Below, piece after piece: positions 16,636 to 25,838 of a DNA stretch of 64,000 nucleotides (positions are counted from its first letter, which is position 1; every line of letters starts with the position of its first letter). The translations under genes and the position numbers were made by a program. The DNA is taken from contig SUXJ01000002.1 in NCBI GenBank assembly GCA_015061005.1, positions 155,430-219,429 on the forward strand. The letters run 5' to 3'. The notes beneath the pieces are model-generated. The model saw nothing but the letters and a program-made list of their open reading frames with translations. It had not been told where the DNA came from and did not search any database. Origin of the DNA: Bacteroidales bacterium (lineage in GTDB: Bacteria; Bacteroidota; Bacteroidia; Bacteroidales; Muribaculaceae).

Positions 16636-16775
16636 ATTAAGAAAACATCAGAATCTTTTTCATTTTAAGTGTACTATTAAATAGGCTTAAACATAACGAA
16701 TAATAGCATTTAAGTACTACCGTAAAATCATTTGTGGAGACACGTCGAGATGACGCGTCTCCATCAATTTTAGTT
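16636..16775 (+). ncRNA. Candidate small RNA between orphan promoter and hairpin
   Basis: Inferred from position only: a transcript starting about seven bases after the -7 box would run roughly 130 bases to the hairpin at 16736-16762 and the short T-rich stretch CAATTTTAG. The only ATG near the start is ATG-CAT-TAA, so it is not coding. The ends are estimates. It could equally be the untranslated leader of a gene since lost. Confidence 0.3.
16736..16762. repeat. GC-rich palindromic hairpin, REP-like
   Basis: GGAGACACGTC and GACGCGTCTCC pair over 11 positions with one mismatch around the loop GAGAT. Palindromes of this kind (GAGACGCGTC arms) are often dispersed in bacterial genomes, so this may be a genomic repeat rather than a dedicated terminator. 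Only one copy was noticed in this window. The rest of 16491-16867 is AT-rich with no other feature I can support. Confidence 0.5.
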
Positions 16776-16867
16776 AGAGTCTTATAAAAATAGAGAATAA
16801 TTATAAAGGGGCTGAATCAATAATTTAATGTGGTTAATTTTTCTAAAATACACTCCACATTTATCAT

Positions 16868-17307
16868 TTAAGAATTCCAACCGCCATAAAGCACTTTCAT
16901 CATTTCGTCAATGAGAGAATCGTCATTCGTATGCAGATAGCCTTGATAGAGGTTGTCGCAATATATGTACTTCTCGAATGGGACAGAAACGAAATCCAAC
17001 GGCAGAGCGATATATATACCAATGCGCGATAGTCTGACCGTGAACGAGGGAATTTCATCAAGCCGCCTCAGGGCTTCAATAGCGTCGGTTACTTCAGTAA
17101 CCCTAAGCATAAATTCCTCACTCCCGAAGCTCAGCACAAAGTCATTGTCTGGCGATAAAGGACTTTCAGCCCACTCCAACGCAGTAGGCACAGCGTGCGA
17201 ATTTCTGCCGACGATTAATCATCGGCAAGCAGACCGAACAGGTATCGCAGCTGCTTATCATCGAGTTCGTGTCACCCACGAGGCACAATGAGATTGATTG
17301 TTTTCAT
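16868..17307 (-). pseudogene. Decayed gene of a Bacteroidales hypothetical family
   Basis: From ATG 17307 the minus strand reads MKTINLIVPRG, then TGA (17272-17274) where a Trp codon would fit, then HELDDKQLRYLFGLLADD, then TAA (17215-17217), then SSAEIRTLCLLRWSGLKV, all in one frame. The reading then has to shift frame to continue as NDFVLSFGSEEFMLRV through the stop at 16868. The composite looks like one protein of about 145 residues, of a type I have seen as an uncharacterised Bacteroidales family, with motif SVPFEKYIYCDNLYQG near the end. Two stops plus a frameshift mean it is not functional. The open frame starting with GTG at 17191 is only its surviving 3' part. Confidence 0.7.
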
Positions 17308-17349
17308 AAAAAAAGAATGTTACTATACCACGAAGGTACAGTAACATTC
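17308..17349 (-). terminator. Intrinsic terminator, minus strand
   Basis: On the minus strand GAATGTTACT pairs with AGTAACATTC, with an inner TACC/GGTA pairing, followed directly by a run of seven T. It would end transcription from the acetyltransferase side, immediately before the ATG of the decayed gene. Confidence 0.85.
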
Positions 17350-17375
17350 TCTATGCGTAAAAGACAAAGTTTGAA

Positions 17376-17492
17376 TCAAATTTCGTTGTTCATCATAGCC
17401 ATATTTAATTTATTCCAAAAAGGGATAAACTTACCAACAAAATCCATAATTTGTTCATCTTCATCTATGAATAAAAGTGAATATAAATATAT
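17376..17492 (-). other. Possible gene remnant, 38-codon open stretch
   Basis: Between stops this frame reads IYLYSLLFIDEDEQIMDFV and on to FIPFWNKLNMAMMNNEI, which has protein-like composition and no start codon at its head. It is in the same frame as the acetyltransferase, after two stops, and ends 27 bases before the terminator hairpin. It may be the C-terminus of a deleted neighbour, or chance. Confidence 0.25.
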
Positions 17493-17504
17493 TTACGACT
17501 TATA

Positions 17505-18185
17505 CTATGCTTTCCAATTTAAATTTCGTTTCAAAATAATAGCATCTTTACCCAAACCACCAACAGCACAATTATTTTCAACAACATCTTTTGTAATAGT
17601 ACTATTAGCAGAAATTATAACATTATCTGCAACATTAACTCCCTTTAATATAGTGCTTCGACATCCAATCCACACATGGTTTCCTATATGTATAGGACGT
17701 GGATGGTTGACAATCTCGCCCTTTTCACTCATTATATGATGAAAGTCTGTATCCATAATCAAAATATCCCAAGATAACAGACAATCATTTCCAAAAGTTA
17801 CCTCTTTTTGGCTTATAATGCTTGAACGTCCTGTTATAGCAAAATTATTACCCAATTCTAAAACGGCATCCTTTCCAATACTAATACGACTACCTCTTCC
17901 AATACTTGCCTTTCCATTAATAACAAGATTTCCACTTACCTCCCACATTGTTCGTGAATACTTTATATCTTATGTTCCTAAGAAATGCGGACCTATCTTT
18001 ACTAATCCTAATTTGGGAGTTGTATTAAAAGTGATTTTACCACCCATCTTATATAAATCTGTTCTATGATAAATTAGGAAAGGTAAACGGACAGCAACTT
18101 TTAATGGGAAATACTTTAAGTTAAAATAAAGTGTTTTAACCCAATCAACTTTACGAAGTAGACCAAGAATCTTTTTTATTTTCAT
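17505..18185 (-). pseudogene. Hexapeptide-repeat acyltransferase split by one in-frame stop
   Basis: From ATG 18185 the first 71 codons (MKIKKILGLLRKVDWVKTLY..., ending PHFLGT) reach TAA at 17970-17972, and the same frame continues DIKYSRTMWEVSGNLVING through left-handed beta-helix repeats (GKASIGRGSRISIGK, IHIGNHVWIGCRSTILKGV) to TAG at 17505. The whole is about 226 codons, the usual size for sugar O-acetyltransferases of capsule and LPS loci, with the catalytic His region DTDFHHIMSE. The stop falls where homologs read through, so it is most simply a nonsense mutation. The second part alone (ATG 17948) lacks the N-terminal domain. The gene is AT-rich compared with neighbours, and the flanking 18186-18452 is AT-rich and empty. 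Confidence 0.8.
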
Positions 18186-18416
18186 AATGCACTATTGTTG
18201 TGCGGACTATTTTATTCGTAAATACAGATATGGGCAAATTTTCGGAGTATCTCGAATAAATAGCAAACGCTAATTAATAATATGTATGTTAAAATATTTT
18301 CTTTTTATTATAATGAATATAATTATGCCGATATTGTGCGAATATCTATATATATATGTATATAACCAAATTTTTTAATATGTTTTTAAGCACAAAACCC
18401 CAATTAATCCCTAAAT

Positions 18417-18446
18417 AAGTGCTTTACACCATTTTGCAAAGCACTT
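18417..18446 (-). terminator. Hairpin after the small gene downstream of uvrA
   Basis: AAGTGCTTT and AAAGCACTT pair perfectly over nine bases around a 12-base loop, six bases past the stop at 18453. The following T-tract on the minus strand is weak (ATTTAGGG), so termination is likely but not certain. Confidence 0.5.
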
Positions 18447-18452
18447 TACATA

Positions 18453-18707
18453 TCAGAACCAATAGCCTTTATTTTCTTTTTTGTTTACGAACTTAGGAGG
18501 CGAAAATAATTTTGCCATGTCGGAGTTGTGCCACTCAGGAAACTCTTCAGGATTGTTGCGAATGAAATTGACGATGTCTATCATCTTTCGTTGATTGATT
18601 GGCTTGTCGTGAATGAAGTCCACAATTTGTGGTTTCATTCGTGCGACGATCCAAGCATAACTGTCATTCGCAGATGTAGCGAGGGCTTGTTGTCGTAGAA
18701 CAGCCAT
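18453..18707 (-). CDS. Small hypothetical protein overlapping the end of uvrA
   Basis: 84 residues from ATG 18707 ([20 protein letters not shown]...); an upstream ATG at 18761 would add 18 residues and deepen the overlap. The protein is soluble and basic, with IVDFIHDKPINQRKMIDIVN and a C-terminal FSPPKFVNKKENKGYWF. No family recognised. It overlaps uvrA by 44 bases in another frame and is followed by a hairpin, so it is probably translated from the uvrA transcript. Confidence 0.6.
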   Translation of the reverse strand: MAVLRQQALATSANDSYAWIVARMKPQIVDFIHDKPINQRKMIDIVNFIRNNPEEFPEWHNSDMAKLFSPPKFVNKKENKGYWF

Positions 18708-21543
18708 TAACCGATAATTCTTTACTAATGAAGGGTGCTGTGGGTGAATAGGTAGATGCAATTTCTTCGGGGGTACCTTGTGCTATGATTTCTCCGCCTG
18801 CTGCTCCACCCTCGGGCCCCATATCAAAAATATAATCAGCGGACTTAATAACGTCTGTATTGTGCTCTATTATCAGTACGGTATTGCCTTTATCTACCAA
18901 TCTGTTGAGCAATGCCAGCAGCGTCTTGATGTCCTCAAAATGTAGCCCCGTAGTCGGCTCATCAAGGATAAACAAAGTCTTGCCCGTATCGCGCTTGGAC
19001 AGTTCATTCGCAAGTTTCACTCGCTGGTTTTCTCCGCCGGAGAGAGTGCTCGATGGTTGGCCGAGTTTTATATATCCCAAACCTACTTCCTGCATCACCT
19101 TCAATTTTTTAAGAATCACAGGGGTATTTGCAAAAAATTCTACCGCTTGATTAATCGTCATATCAAGGACATCTGAAATGGATTTTCCTTTAAAACGAAC
19201 CTCAAGGGTTTCACGACTATATCGTCTGCCACCACATTCTTCACATGGGACTAAGACATCCGGCAAGAAGTTCATCTCTATAGTCTTATAGCCATTCCCT
19301 TTACAGACTTCACAGCGTCCTCCTTTGACGTTGAATGAAAATCGCCCGGGCTTATACCCGCGGATTTTCGCTTCCGGTAGATTCACAAACAATGCCCTAA
19401 TGTCAGCAAAGACACCGGTATAAGTAGCCGGATTACTTCGCGGAGTGCGTCCTAAGGGCGTCTGATCAACCGTTACTACTTTATCAATGTTCTCAAGTCC
19501 ACGTAACTCACTATATGACAGAGGCTCTTGCAAAGAACGATAAAAATGCTTGCTAAGAATCGGTTGCAACGTCGAACTGATTAATGAGGACTTCCCCGAC
19601 CCGCTGACACCGCAAACACAGGTCATGGTCCCCAACGGAAGTCGAAAATCAACATTTTTCAAATTATTACCCGATGCACCGAGCAGTTCAAGCAGCAAAC
19701 CATTCCCTTTTCTTCGGGTCGAAGGTATGGGAATAGTTCTCGTCCCGTTTAAATAATCTGCCGTTAATGTCTTGCTCTTAAGCATTTGGGTCGGATTGCC
19801 TTGAAACACGACTTCCCCACCCTTTCGTCCGGCGAACGGACCGATGTCGATAATCCAATCCGACTCAAGCATCATATCTCTATCATGCTCAACAACAATC
19901 ACCGAATTTTCGGCATCTCTTAATCGTTTTAACGAATCGATTAATCTTTGATTATCTTTCTGATGCAATCCAATGCTGGGCTCATCAAGAATGTAGAGCA
20001 CGTTAACTAATTCTGAACCTATTTGCGTTGCCAAGCGTATTCGTTGACTCTCTCCGCCCGAAAGAGTTGCAGAAGAGCGGGAAAGCGACAAATACCCCAA
20101 GCCAACGTCCTCAAGGAACGATAATCGCGCACTGATTTCCTTAATTATTTCAGCGGCTACAGCTTGCTGCGGTTTCGAAAGATACTGATTAATATTCTTG
20201 AGCCATTTTCTCAACTCAGTAATATCCATGCGACACAAATCCGCAATGTTTTTATCATCGATATAAAAGCTTCTCGCTTCAATATTGATCCTATCGCCAT
20301 GACATTCCGGACAAATTATCCTCGAAAAGAACTGTGTGGTCCACTTCTTACCGCCGTCATCGGCATCATCACTTTGAAGCATCTCAATATAACGGACTAT
20401 TCCATCGTAAGTCCTATAGAGACTGCCCATATAGCCATTTCCGACATTAACGTCAAGTTTCTCACTGCTCCCATACAGAATTTCCTCTATCAATTCATCC
20501 GGCAGTTCTTCAACAGGTGTGGTAAGTGTGCACCCATGTCGCTCACAAAGCTGTTCAATCTGTCTGAACACTACGGAATCTTTCCGTTTTCCCAAAGGTT
20601 CTATTGCTCCTGCTGCAATACTGATACTACGATCCGGTATAATCTTATCAATATCAATCACATTAACCTCCCCTATCCCTTTACAGCGTTGACATGCACC
20701 GAGGGGAGAATTAAACGAAAAGTTATGGGGTGCGGGATCGCGATAACTAAGACCATTCTCAGGGTCCATCAACGTGCGCGATAAATGTGTAATCTCATTA
20801 TTGTGATCCACATCGCAAACCATCATCTGTCCGCTTCCCTTCTCAAGTGCAGTCTCCACACTATTGCGCAAACGAGTAATGTCTTCACCATTAACCACAA
20901 GTTTATCAACGACCAACTCAATTGAATGATTCTTGTATCTGTCAACCTTCATGCCGTGGGTCAACTCGCACATCTCGCCGTCAATTCTGACGTTTATATA
21001 ACCCTTCTTAAGCAACTGCTCAAATAACTCTTGATAATGTCCCTTTCTATTACGAACCAATGGAGACAGAAGTAAAATTTTATGACCTGCAAAATTTGAA
21101 GTAACTAAACCGATGATTTTCTCAATGCTGAACTTCTGCATCGGCTTACCGGAAATATAACTCCGTGCTGTGGCCACTCGAGCATACAGCAAACGCAGAA
21201 AGTCATAAATTTCCGTTGTTGTGCCAATCGTAGAACGAGGATTACGATTTATCGTCTTTTGCTCAATCGCTATCACCGGCGATAGTCCGGTTATTACATC
21301 TACATCGGGACGTTCCAAGTTGCCCAACATTTGGCGTGCATAGCTTGAAAACGTTTCAATGTAACGCCTCTGTCCCTCTGCAAAAATTGTGTCAAAAGCC
21401 AACGAAGATTTCCCGGAACCGCTAAGTCCGGTGATTACAGTCAATTTGCCATGGGGAATCTCAACGTTTATATTTTTCAAATTGTGAACACGCGCTCCGC
21501 AAACGCAAAGTCGGTCCAATTTTTCAGTTTCAACCTTACTCAT
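18664..21543 (-). CDS. uvrA: Excinuclease ABC subunit A
   Basis: DNA damage recognition ATPase of nucleotide excision repair. 959 residues from ATG 21543 ([14 protein letters not shown]); the in-frame ATG at 21600 would add 19 residues with no homolog support. Both ABC modules are complete: Walker [10 protein letters not shown] near 43 and GVSGSGKSS near 630, signature motifs [11 protein letters not shown] and [11 protein letters not shown], and zinc-finger cysteines in [10 protein letters not shown] and [16 protein letters not shown]. Length is normal. It stands alone on the minus strand with a small overlapping gene behind it. Confidence 0.97.
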   Translation of the reverse strand: MSKVETEKLDRLCVCGARVHNLKNINVEIPHGKLTVITGLSGSGKSSLAFDTIFAEGQRRYIETFSSYARQMLGNLERPDVDVITGLSPVIAIEQKTINRNPRSTIGTTTEIYDFLRLLYARVATARSYISGKPMQKFSIEKIIGLVTSNFAGHKILLLSPLVRNRKGHYQELFEQLLKKGYINVRIDGEMCELTHGMKVDRYKNHSIELVVDKLVVNGEDITRLRNSVETALEKGSGQMMVCDVDHNNEITHLSRTLMDPENGLSYRDPAPHNFSFNSPLGACQRCKGIGEVNVIDIDKIIPDRSISIAAGAIEPLGKRKDSVVFRQIEQLCERHGCTLTTPVEELPDELIEEILYGSSEKLDVNVGNGYMGSLYRTYDGIVRYIEMLQSDDADDGGKKWTTQFFSRIICPECHGDRINIEARSFYIDDKNIADLCRMDITELRKWLKNINQYLSKPQQAVAAEIIKEISARLSFLEDVGLGYLSLSRSSATLSGGESQRIRLATQIGSELVNVLYILDEPSIGLHQKDNQRLIDSLKRLRDAENSVIVVEHDRDMMLESDWIIDIGPFAGRKGGEVVFQGNPTQMLKSKTLTADYLNGTRTIPIPSTRRKGNGLLLELLGASGNNLKNVDFRLPLGTMTCVCGVSGSGKSSLISSTLQPILSKHFYRSLQEPLSYSELRGLENIDKVVTVDQTPLGRTPRSNPATYTGVFADIRALFVNLPEAKIRGYKPGRFSFNVKGGRCEVCKGNGYKTIEMNFLPDVLVPCEECGGRRYSRETLEVRFKGKSISDVLDMTINQAVEFFANTPVILKKLKVMQEVGLGYIKLGQPSSTLSGGENQRVKLANELSKRDTGKTLFILDEPTTGLHFEDIKTLLALLNRLVDKGNTVLIIEHNTDVIKSADYIFDMGPEGGAAGGEIIAQGTPEEIASTYSPTAPFISKELSVNGCSTTTSPRYICE

Positions 21544-21673
21544 TTCCTTAAATATAAATCCTGTTGGATTTTCAGTGCAAATATGTAAAAGATTTTTCAA
21601 ATCTGTACAATACTAACACGTAAAAATTCGTTAAATATATAAGTTATAATTAATATCCTCATAATATCACTAT

Positions 21674-23485
21674 ATGCAAGCGCTAATTTTAGCAGCCGGT
21701 ATGGGTCGTCGCTTAGGAGAATTTACTTCAGAAAACACCAAATGCATGCTTGAAGTAAATGGAGTTCGGCTCATCGACAGAATGCTTCAGCAATTAGATT
21801 CATTACCTTTAAATCGAATCATAATCGTTGTTGGCTACGCTGCGGACAATCTGAAAAAATATATCTCACAGAACCATTCTGAGAAAAATATTATCTTCAT
21901 AGAAAATCCGATATACGATAAGACAAACAACATATACTCACTATGGCTTGCAGGAGATTTGATGAAAGAAGATGACACTCTGCTTCTTGAATCCGACTTG
22001 ATTGTTGATGACAAAGTAATACGCGCCGCCTATGAAAGCGATTACCCAAATGTCGCCTTAGTTTCAAAATATCAAACGTGGAATGACGGCACTATGGTGC
22101 GTATTGACAATGACTGTAAGATAGTAAACTTTATTCCCAAAAAGGCATTTAAATATTCAGAAACCGAGTTCTATTATAAGACAGTAAACATCTACAAATT
22201 CTCCAAGGAATTTATTCTTAATATCTATTTGCCATTTTTAGATGCTTACATAAAAGTATTGGGAGAAAACGAATACTACGAACAAGTTCTTCGAGTAATT
22301 ACTCTGATTGATTCTTGTGACCTGAAAGCTCTTCCGATAACCGGAATGAACTGGTATGAAATAGATGATGTGCAAGACCTTAGAATAGCTGAAACGATTT
22401 TTGCAGAGCCAAAGGACAGGCTTCAGAAGATGCAAAACAGCTATGGCGGATATTGGCGTTATCCATCGGTTCTGGATTTTTGTTATCTCGTGAATCCCTA
22501 TTTCCCTCAGCCGAAAATGCTTGATGAGATGAAAGCCAATTTCGACGCCCTACTATGCAATTATCCCTCCGGAATGGGCGTAAACTCTCTGCTCGCCGCA
22601 AAATATTTCGGGCTAAGTGCGGAATTGGTGGTTGTTGGTAATGGTGCTGCTGAAATTATCCGCAGCCTCATGTCGAGCATTGAAGGGAAGGTCGGTGTTA
22701 TATACCCCACATTTGAGGAATATCCAAACCGACTGAGTAATGACAAGATTGTTAAATTCACTCCGAATAATCCGGATTTCTCATATACTGAAGATGATGT
22801 TATCAAGTACTTCACATCAAATCCTGTTGATTGTTTGCTCATAATCAATCCGGATAATCCTTCGGGTAATTTAATCAAACGCACGGGCTTAAATAAGCTA
22901 ACTGAATGGGCTCGAGAAAATAACATCAGACTCATTATTGATGAAAGCTTTATTGATTTTGCAGATAACGCAGAGCAAATAACCTTGCTTAGCAACGAAT
23001 TCTTGCGCAAGAATCCTTCTCTGTGTATTGTTAAATCCATTTCCAAAAGCTACGGTGTTCCCGGACTTAGACTTGGAATATTGGCAAGTGCAGACCAAAA
23101 TCTGATTAAAGAATTAAAGAAAGACCTTGCAATTTGGAACATCAACTCGTTTGCAGAGTTCTATATGCAAATCTTTAATAAATATGAAAAGGACTATACT
23201 CGTGCATGCGAAAAATTCCGAGCAGAGCGCGAGCTTTTCCGCCAAGAATTGGAGCAAATTCCGTGGCTCAGAGTTATCCCCTCGCAAGCTAATTATTTCC
23301 TTTGCGAACTTACCGGCATATCCTCAGCGGACCTCGCACTCAAGCTCATGACCGACCATAATATCCTCATCAAAGACTGCTCATCAAAGAAGGGCTTTGG
23401 TTCAGATGGACGACAATATGTGCGCATAGCCATTCGCGACCGCCACGACAATACAAAACTCGTATCAGCCCTCAAATCTCTATGA
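21674..23485 (+). CDS. Fused nucleotidyltransferase and PLP-dependent aminotransferase-fold enzyme
   Basis: 603 residues, cytosolic. Residues 1-235 form a sugar-phosphate-type nucleotidyltransferase of the LicC/phosphocholine cytidylyltransferase kind: LILAAGMGRRLGEFT at the start, ENTKCMLEVNG, LLESDLIVDD, and the ending WYEIDDVQDLRIAE. Residues about 255-603 form a fold-type I PLP enzyme of the HisC/CobD kind: NPDNPSGN, DESFIDFAD, and the PLP Lys458 in SISKSYGVPGLRLG. The CobD group includes decarboxylases of phospho-amino acids, so one reading is that the C-terminal half makes a phospho-amine and the N-terminal half activates it with CTP. A comparable fusion (PntC-AEPT, cytidylyltransferase with a transaminase) is known in phosphonate pathways, but no phosphonate gene is visible here. 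The next gene overlaps by four bases. Confidence 0.85.
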   Translation: MQALILAAGMGRRLGEFTSENTKCMLEVNGVRLIDRMLQQLDSLPLNRIIIVVGYAADNLKKYISQNHSEKNIIFIENPIYDKTNNIYSLWLAGDLMKEDDTLLLESDLIVDDKVIRAAYESDYPNVALVSKYQTWNDGTMVRIDNDCKIVNFIPKKAFKYSETEFYYKTVNIYKFSKEFILNIYLPFLDAYIKVLGENEYYEQVLRVITLIDSCDLKALPITGMNWYEIDDVQDLRIAETIFAEPKDRLQKMQNSYGGYWRYPSVLDFCYLVNPYFPQPKMLDEMKANFDALLCNYPSGMGVNSLLAAKYFGLSAELVVVGNGAAEIIRSLMSSIEGKVGVIYPTFEEYPNRLSNDKIVKFTPNNPDFSYTEDDVIKYFTSNPVDCLLIINPDNPSGNLIKRTGLNKLTEWARENNIRLIIDESFIDFADNAEQITLLSNEFLRKNPSLCIVKSISKSYGVPGLRLGILASADQNLIKELKKDLAIWNINSFAEFYMQIFNKYEKDYTRACEKFRAERELFRQELEQIPWLRVIPSQANYFLCELTGISSADLALKLMTDHNILIKDCSSKKGFGSDGRQYVRIAIRDRHDNTKLVSALKSL

Positions 23486-24387
23486 AAATTATTTCTTCTG
23501 TAGATATTAATAATTTGGGGTTGGATCCTGTTCAAAGTGTTGAATGGGTACGAGAAGCGTTTCTACTTAAAGAACGATGTCAGCTTCCTCCCAAAATATC
23601 ATTGCATCCACGCGACAACGACTTCATCAATACAATGCCGTGTATCTTACCTGAAGAATATCACACCTATGGATGTAAAGTTGTGAGCAGAGTAAGCGGA
23701 ACAACCCCGTCACTTAAAAGCAAACTACTGGTATGCGACACCAATACCGGAATTATGACAGCACTTATTGACGCTGAGTGGATAACGTCACGCCGGACTG
23801 GTGCAGTTGCTGCATTGGCAATCAACACATTGCGTCATTCAAAGGCAAAAATCTATTCATTTTTGGGACTCGGTGTCATCGGTCACGCCACGCTGGATTG
23901 CTTTTTAGCAACAAATACCGATAGCAAGATAATTGTGAGACTACTTCGCTACAAGGATCATGCTCAGCGCACCATAGAGAGATATAGTAGTTCCCCAAAC
24001 GTTTCATTTGAAATTGCAGATACAATTGAGCAATTGGTTGATGGTGCTGATGTTGTCGTTTCATGCATTACCTACGCTGATGGTCTGCTTGTCAATGACG
24101 TAACTCTATTTAAACCCGGCGTGTTAGTCGTTCCGGTTCACACTCGGGGATTTCAGAATTGCGACACTATCTTTGACAAAGTTTTCGCAGATGACACCGG
24201 CCATGTAAGTAATTTCAAATATTTCAAAGAGTTCCGTGCATACGATGAAATAAGCAATGTCCTCGCCGGTAAAAATCCGGGACGTCAAAACGATAATGAA
24301 CGCATCTTGTCATATAACATCGGCTTGGGACTGCACGACATATACTTCGCTCATAAAATATTAAATCTTATTGACAGAACACAATAA
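23482..24387 (+). CDS. Ornithine cyclodeaminase / mu-crystallin family protein
   Basis: 301 residues. The family's NAD-binding core is clear: LIDAEWITSRRTGAVAALA near 92, the dinucleotide loop FLGLGVIGHATLD near 123, and DGADVVVSCITYADG. Relatives include ornithine cyclodeaminase, alanine dehydrogenase and SbnB, which makes a diaminopropionate precursor. The true reaction cannot be told from sequence. It overlaps the fused enzyme by four bases and is followed after two bases by a flippase, so it probably supplies or modifies the amine or amino acid used by this cassette. Confidence 0.85.
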   Translation: MKIISSVDINNLGLDPVQSVEWVREAFLLKERCQLPPKISLHPRDNDFINTMPCILPEEYHTYGCKVVSRVSGTTPSLKSKLLVCDTNTGIMTALIDAEWITSRRTGAVAALAINTLRHSKAKIYSFLGLGVIGHATLDCFLATNTDSKIIVRLLRYKDHAQRTIERYSSSPNVSFEIADTIEQLVDGADVVVSCITYADGLLVNDVTLFKPGVLVVPVHTRGFQNCDTIFDKVFADDTGHVSNFKYFKEFRAYDEISNVLAGKNPGRQNDNERILSYNIGLGLHDIYFAHKILNLIDRTQ

Positions 24388-24389
24388 GA

Positions 24390-25835
24390 ATGGCTGAGGA
24401 ACAACAGATAGAAAGCAGAAAGGCGGTGACCGGCGTCGTTTGGGCATCGGTTGACCAATTCACAACCATGGGGCTTCAGTTCATATCGAATCTGATTTTG
24501 GCCCGATTGTTACTGCCTTCCGACTATGGAGCAGTAGCCATGCTATCCATCTTTCTGGTTGTATCTAATACTCTCATAGACGGAGGATTCGGCAATGCAC
24601 TAATTCAGAAAAAGAACCCGAGTCAAGCCGACTACTCTACAATATTCTTTTGGAACCTTGCACTTTCCTCCTTCCTCTATGCAATTCTTTTCATTTTTGC
24701 ACCACTTATTGCTCGATTCTATGACTTGCCGGAACTTTGCAATGTGTTGCGTATCAACGGAACTATTCTTATAATTAATTCATTTCTGCTGATACCTAAC
24801 AACCGACTTCGCAAACAATTTGCTTTCAAGAAACTCGCCATTGTCAATATCAGTTCATACATTATTGCAGCCGGCTTGGCAATCTGGATGGCAAAATCCG
24901 GATTCGGTGTATACGCTCTCGTGGCTATGCATCTTGCCGGAGGATCATTTGCGGCTATCTTTCTGTTTATCGTGGCTCGATGGGTACCATCACTAACTTT
25001 CTCAATCGATTCATTCAGAAAACTTTTTAGTTTCGGTGGCTATATGTTAGCCGCATCATTACTGCAAGATATATGTAAAAACTTGCAAAATCTAATTATT
25101 GGCAAGCATTACAATAGCACGCAACTCGGCTTGTATGCACAAGCACAAAAATTAGACCAAATTCCAAGCTACACACTACCTCAGATATTAGTCAAGGTTA
25201 TGTTCCCATTATACAGCAGCATGCAAGATAACAAAGCGAAAATGGGAAGCGTGCTCATGATGAATATGCGAATAATCGCATTGTGGATTTTTCCGCTTAT
25301 GTCAGTTCTGATTATCGGCTCAAAGTCAATCTTTCTTCTTCTGTACGGGCAACGTTGGCTCGATGCAGTGCCCTACTTTCAGATTCTCTGCGTTGGCGGA
25401 TTCTTCGTATGCTTGCAGAACGTCACGTTCTATGCCGTTGCTGCCGTTGGCAAGAGTCGAGCTCTATTTGCATGGAGTTGGGTAAAATGGCTCACACTTT
25501 TTGCCCTGCTTATGATTGGTATGAACCTTTCCATGAAAGGACTCTTGTGGTGTATGGTTCTCAGTAACGTTAATATCTTTTTTATAAATGTATATTTATC
25601 AGGCAAACACGTCAACACCGGGATCTTACCTCTCATGACCAATTTATTACCAACAATATTCTGCACTGCAACTGCATGGGCTTCCACACAATTAATAGCC
25701 ACAATTGCTTCTGACAATGATATTATACTTTGTATCTCATTCCTAATTGTTTACGTCTCTACGGCAATCCTTTTCAAACTTAAAGGAGTTAAGGAATCAG
25801 GAATAATCATAAATAAACTACTTCATCGCAACTAA
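24390..25835 (+). CDS. Polysaccharide flippase of the Wzx/PST type
   Basis: 481 residues with about 12-14 hydrophobic segments spread over the whole length. The N-terminus GVVWASVDQFTTMGLQFISN and RLLLPSDYGAVAMLSIF is typical of the WzxC-like branch of the MOP superfamily, which moves lipid-linked glycans across the inner membrane. Two bases separate it from the cyclodeaminase-like gene and three from licD-like, so the cassette contains its own exporter. The only glycosyltransferase in the window is far away, so the glycan carrier must be made elsewhere. Confidence 0.92.
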   Translation: MAEEQQIESRKAVTGVVWASVDQFTTMGLQFISNLILARLLLPSDYGAVAMLSIFLVVSNTLIDGGFGNALIQKKNPSQADYSTIFFWNLALSSFLYAILFIFAPLIARFYDLPELCNVLRINGTILIINSFLLIPNNRLRKQFAFKKLAIVNISSYIIAAGLAIWMAKSGFGVYALVAMHLAGGSFAAIFLFIVARWVPSLTFSIDSFRKLFSFGGYMLAASLLQDICKNLQNLIIGKHYNSTQLGLYAQAQKLDQIPSYTLPQILVKVMFPLYSSMQDNKAKMGSVLMMNMRIIALWIFPLMSVLIIGSKSIFLLLYGQRWLDAVPYFQILCVGGFFVCLQNVTFYAVAAVGKSRALFAWSWVKWLTLFALLMIGMNLSMKGLLWCMVLSNVNIFFINVYLSGKHVNTGILPLMTNLLPTIFCTATAWASTQLIATIASDNDIILCISFLIVYVSTAILFKLKGVKESGIIINKLLHRN

Positions 25836-25838
25836 ATA

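Noticed and set aside
16868..17191. Free-standing 107-residue gene with GTG start
   Set aside because: Its upstream sequence continues the same protein family in another frame with stops, so it is the tail of a pseudogene rather than a gene.
16953..17291. 112-codon plus-strand open frame
   Set aside because: Antisense to the decayed gene; no start signal and basic, repetitive composition.
17269..17739. 156-codon plus-strand open frame
   Set aside because: Crosses the minus-strand terminator hairpin and the antisense of the acetyltransferase; no family seen.
18346..18365. TA-rich run (TATATATATGTATATA)
   Set aside because: Short, imperfect and in an AT-rich gap; no sign of a real tandem repeat or origin.
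20164..20784. 206-codon open frame on the plus strand
   Set aside because: Antisense to the well-conserved middle of uvrA; no start context or recognisable motif.
22561..23046. 161-codon open frame on the minus strand
   Set aside because: Antisense to the PLP domain of the fused enzyme, whose motifs are intact on the plus strand.
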